A program made the position numbers and the translations under genes. Under the pieces are notes generated by a model that made no database searches, had not been told where the DNA came from, and saw only the letters and a program-made list of their open reading frames with translations. A stretch of DNA of 7,585 bases from SMWD01 sp051008895 (GTDB taxonomy: Bacteria > Pseudomonadota > Gammaproteobacteria > Steroidobacterales > GCA-2729495): the NCBI GenBank assembly GCA_051008895.1, contig JBPCXI010000121.1, forward strand, positions 1 through 7,585. Direction: 5' to 3'. Shown one piece after another: positions 5,484 to 7,585 of the stretch. How positions within the stretch are numbered: the stretch's first letter is position 1; every line of letters starts with the position of its first letter.

Positions 5484-7585
5484 AACCCTTGACGACCTTC
5501 ACCGCGCACTTCTTGAAGTCGGTCTGTTTCGACAGCGGGTCGGTGGCGTCAAGCGTGACCTTATTGACGAGCCGCGACGCATCGAACCACGGCATATAAA
5601 CGAGGCCGGCGGGCGGGCGGTTGCGGCCGCGCGTCTCGACGCGTGATCTGACCTCGCCGCGCCGGGAGATTACCTTGACGCTGTCACCACGTCGCAAGCC
5701 GCGCGCGTTCGCGTCATCCGGATGTATGTACAACAACGCGTTCGGCATGGAGCGCTGCAGCTCCGGCACGCGACGCGTCATCGACCCCGAGTGCCAGTGT
5801 TCCAGCACGCGGCCGGTACTGAGCCACAGGTCGTACTCTTCGTCGGGGCTCTCTGCGGCGGGCTCGTAAGGCAATGCGAAGATGATTGCTCTGCCGTCCG
5901 GCTTGCCGTAAAACTCCCAGCCGCTGCCTGCCGACACATACGGATCGGACCCTTCCTTGAAGCGCCACAGGGTTTCCTTGCCGTCGACGACCGGCCAGCG
6001 CAGGCCGCGCGTCTCGTGATAGACGTCATAGGGCGCTAGGTCGTGCGCCTTGCCGCGCCCGAACGCCGCATACTCCTCGAACAGACCCTTCTGCACGTAG
6101 AAGCCGAAGTGATCGGACTCGTTGTTCGCATGATCCGGGCTCGCGTTGGAGCGCGGGAACCGATCGACGACGCCGTTCGCGAACAGTACCTCGTACAGCG
6201 TCTTGCCCCGATGCTCGGGCTTTGCGGCGAGCAGCTCTTCGGGCCAGACCTCATCCGTCGTGAAACGTTTAGAGAACTCCATGACCTGCCACAGGTCCGA
6301 GCGCGATTCGCCCGGCGGCTCGATCATCTGGTACCACGACTGCGTGCGGCGCTCCGCATTGCCATAGACGCCCTCCTTCTCGACCCACATCGCCGTCGGC
6401 AGGATCAGGTCGGCCGCCTCCGCCGTTACTGTCGGGTACGGATCCGACACGATGATGAAATTTTCGGGGTTGCGGTAGGCCGGCAATCCTTCTTCATTGA
6501 TATTCGCCGCCGCCTGCATGTTGTTCGTGCACTGCACCCAGTACACGTTCAGATCGCCGTCTTTCAGCTTGCGGTTCTGCTGGACCGCATGGAAACCGGG
6601 CTTGCCGACGATCGTACCCTTCGGCAGATTCCAGATCTTTTCGGCGAAGTCGCGGTGCTCTTCATTCTTGACGACCATGTCGGCCGGCAAACGGTGCGCG
6701 AAGGTGCCGACCTCGCGCGCCGTGCCGCATGCGGACGGCTGGCCCGTCAGGCTGAACGGGCTGTTGCCCGGGGTCGAGATCTTCCCCGTCAGCAAATGGA
6801 TGTTGTAGATCAGGTTGTTGCACCAGACTCCGCGCGTGTGCTGGTTCACACCCATCGTCCAGAACGACGTGACTTTCGTGTCCGGATCGGCATACAACTC
6901 GGCCAACGCCCGGAGCTTTTCGACCGACACGCCGCTCAGCTCGGACACTGACTTCTCGTCGTAGTCGCTGACGAAGCGCGCGAATTCCTCGAACGTCATC
7001 GGCTTGGAGCCGCCGCTGTTCGGATTCGCTGCCTGTTGCTGCAGCGGATGCTCGTCGCGCAGGCCGTAGCCGATGTCGTCGTCGCCGCGGCGGAACTGGG
7101 TGTGCTTGTTGACGAACTCGCGGTTCACCCGATCGTTTTCGATAATGTAGTTCGCGATGTAATTCAGGATCGCCAGGTCGGTCTGCGGCGCGAACACCAT
7201 GTCGTTGTCCGCCAGGTCGAAGCAGCGGTGCTTGAAGGTCGACAGCACCGCGACCTTGACGTGCGGCGCGCTCAGGCGGCGGTCGGTGACCCGCGTCCAC
7301 AGGATCGGGTGCATCTCGGCCATGTTCGAGCCCCACAGCACGAACGCGTCGGCATACTCGATGTCGTCGTAGCAGCCCATCGGCTCGTCGATGCCGAACG
7401 TGCGCATGAACCCGCCGACCGCGGATGCCATGCAATGCCGCGCATTGGGCTCGATATTGTTGGAACGGAATCCCGCCTTCATCAGCTTGACCGCCGCGTA
7501 TCCCTCGAGCGTGGTCCACTGGCCGGAGCCAAACATGCCGACCGACGTCGGGCCCTTCGCCTGCAGCGCCTCCTTGTACTTCTGC
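5482..7585 (-). CDS. napA: NapA, catalytic Mo-bis-MGD subunit of periplasmic nitrate reductase (5' end beyond window)
   Basis: The frame is open from the window edge to TGA at 5484-5482, giving about 700 codons. NapA is about 830 residues, so roughly 130 N-terminal residues are missing, including the twin-arginine signal and the [4Fe-4S] cysteines. The visible part starts in KGPTSVGMFGSGQW and contains ARHCMAS, whose Cys (codon 7434-7432) is the expected molybdenum ligand. Family landmarks follow: DEPMGCYDDIE, LWGSNMAEMHPILW, FWTMGVNQHTRG, LTGKISTPGNSPFSLTGQP and a molydopterin-dinucleotide-binding C-terminal domain (5482-5835) from YDLWLSTGRVLEHWH to LDATDPLSKQTDFKKCAV. The enzyme reduces nitrate to nitrite in the periplasm with electrons from NapB. 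The ATG at 7536 is internal, not the true start. No frameshift or missing motif was seen in the visible part. The cofactor and Tat chaperone gene napD is not in view and may lie upstream. Confidence 0.98.
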   Translation of the reverse strand, partial: QKYKEALQAKGPTSVGMFGSGQWTTLEGYAAVKLMKAGFRSNNIEPNARHCMASAVGGFMRTFGIDEPMGCYDDIEYADAFVLWGSNMAEMHPILWTRVTDRRLSAPHVKVAVLSTFKHRCFDLADNDMVFAPQTDLAILNYIANYIIENDRVNREFVNKHTQFRRGDDDIGYGLRDEHPLQQQAANPNSGGSKPMTFEEFARFVSDYDEKSVSELSGVSVEKLRALAELYADPDTKVTSFWTMGVNQHTRGVWCNNLIYNIHLLTGKISTPGNSPFSLTGQPSACGTAREVGTFAHRLPADMVVKNEEHRDFAEKIWNLPKGTIVGKPGFHAVQQNRKLKDGDLNVYWVQCTNNMQAAANINEEGLPAYRNPENFIIVSDPYPTVTAEAADLILPTAMWVEKEGVYGNAERRTQSWYQMIEPPGESRSDLWQVMEFSKRFTTDEVWPEELLAAKPEHRGKTLYEVLFANGVVDRFPRSNASPDHANNESDHFGFYVQKGLFEEYAAFGRGKAHDLAPYDVYHETRGLRWPVVDGKETLWRFKEGSDPYVSAGSGWEFYGKPDGRAIIFALPYEPAAESPDEEYDLWLSTGRVLEHWHSGSMTRRVPELQRSMPNALLYIHPDDANARGLRRGDSVKVISRRGEVRSRVETRGRNRPPAGLVYMPWFDASRLVNKVTLDATDPLSKQTDFKKCAVKVVKG

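Noticed and set aside
5471..5509. Longer napB start at 5509.
   Set aside because: It would add 13 charged residues ahead of a clean signal peptide and ignores the strong ribosome site just before 5470.
6043..6951. A 302-codon plus-strand open frame opposite napA (and a similar one at 3952-4860 opposite the fusion gene and napC).
   Set aside because: Arg-rich shadow translations of conserved genes, with no family features and no convincing ribosome site.

Overview
The window is a GC-rich stretch (by eye well above 55% GC) from a Gram-negative bacterium. All six genes lie on the minus strand, so transcription runs from position 7585 towards 1. The content is a periplasmic nitrate reductase, membrane and periplasmic multiheme cytochromes, an outer-membrane TolC-type channel, a lipoprotein adaptor and an RND pump. 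This fits Pseudomonadota, most likely a denitrifying or nitrate-respiring gammaproteobacterium. That placement is inferred from the look of the proteins, not from a search.

Upstream block (7585 to 4408): napA (its N-terminus lies beyond the window), then napB, then napC. These encode the Mo-bis-MGD catalytic subunit, the diheme electron-transfer subunit and the tetraheme quinol dehydrogenase of the Nap system. Electrons pass from quinol to NapC at the inner membrane, then to NapB and NapA, and reduce nitrate to nitrite in the periplasm. Spacing is tight (11 nt and 1 nt), as expected for one operon. Maturation and accessory genes such as napD, napF, napG and napH are not in view.

Downstream block (4361 to 1): a complete tripartite efflux set that starts only 46 nt after napC. 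It comprises an unusual 787-residue protein fusing an ABC-type periplasmic substrate-binding domain to a TolC-family outer-membrane channel, an RND periplasmic adaptor lipoprotein, and the N-terminal 274 residues of an RND inner-membrane permease cut by the window edge. Gaps are 30 nt and 16 nt. No promoter or factor-independent terminator is visible between the blocks, so read-through from nap into the efflux genes is plausible but unproven.

The most interesting object is the binding-domain/TolC fusion. It physically links a ligand-binding module, normally paired with an ABC importer, to the exit duct of an RND pump, and no ABC ATPase or permease is present nearby. No RNA genes, insertion sequences, CRISPR arrays or long repeats were seen. 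The longest stretch without a gene is 46 nt.
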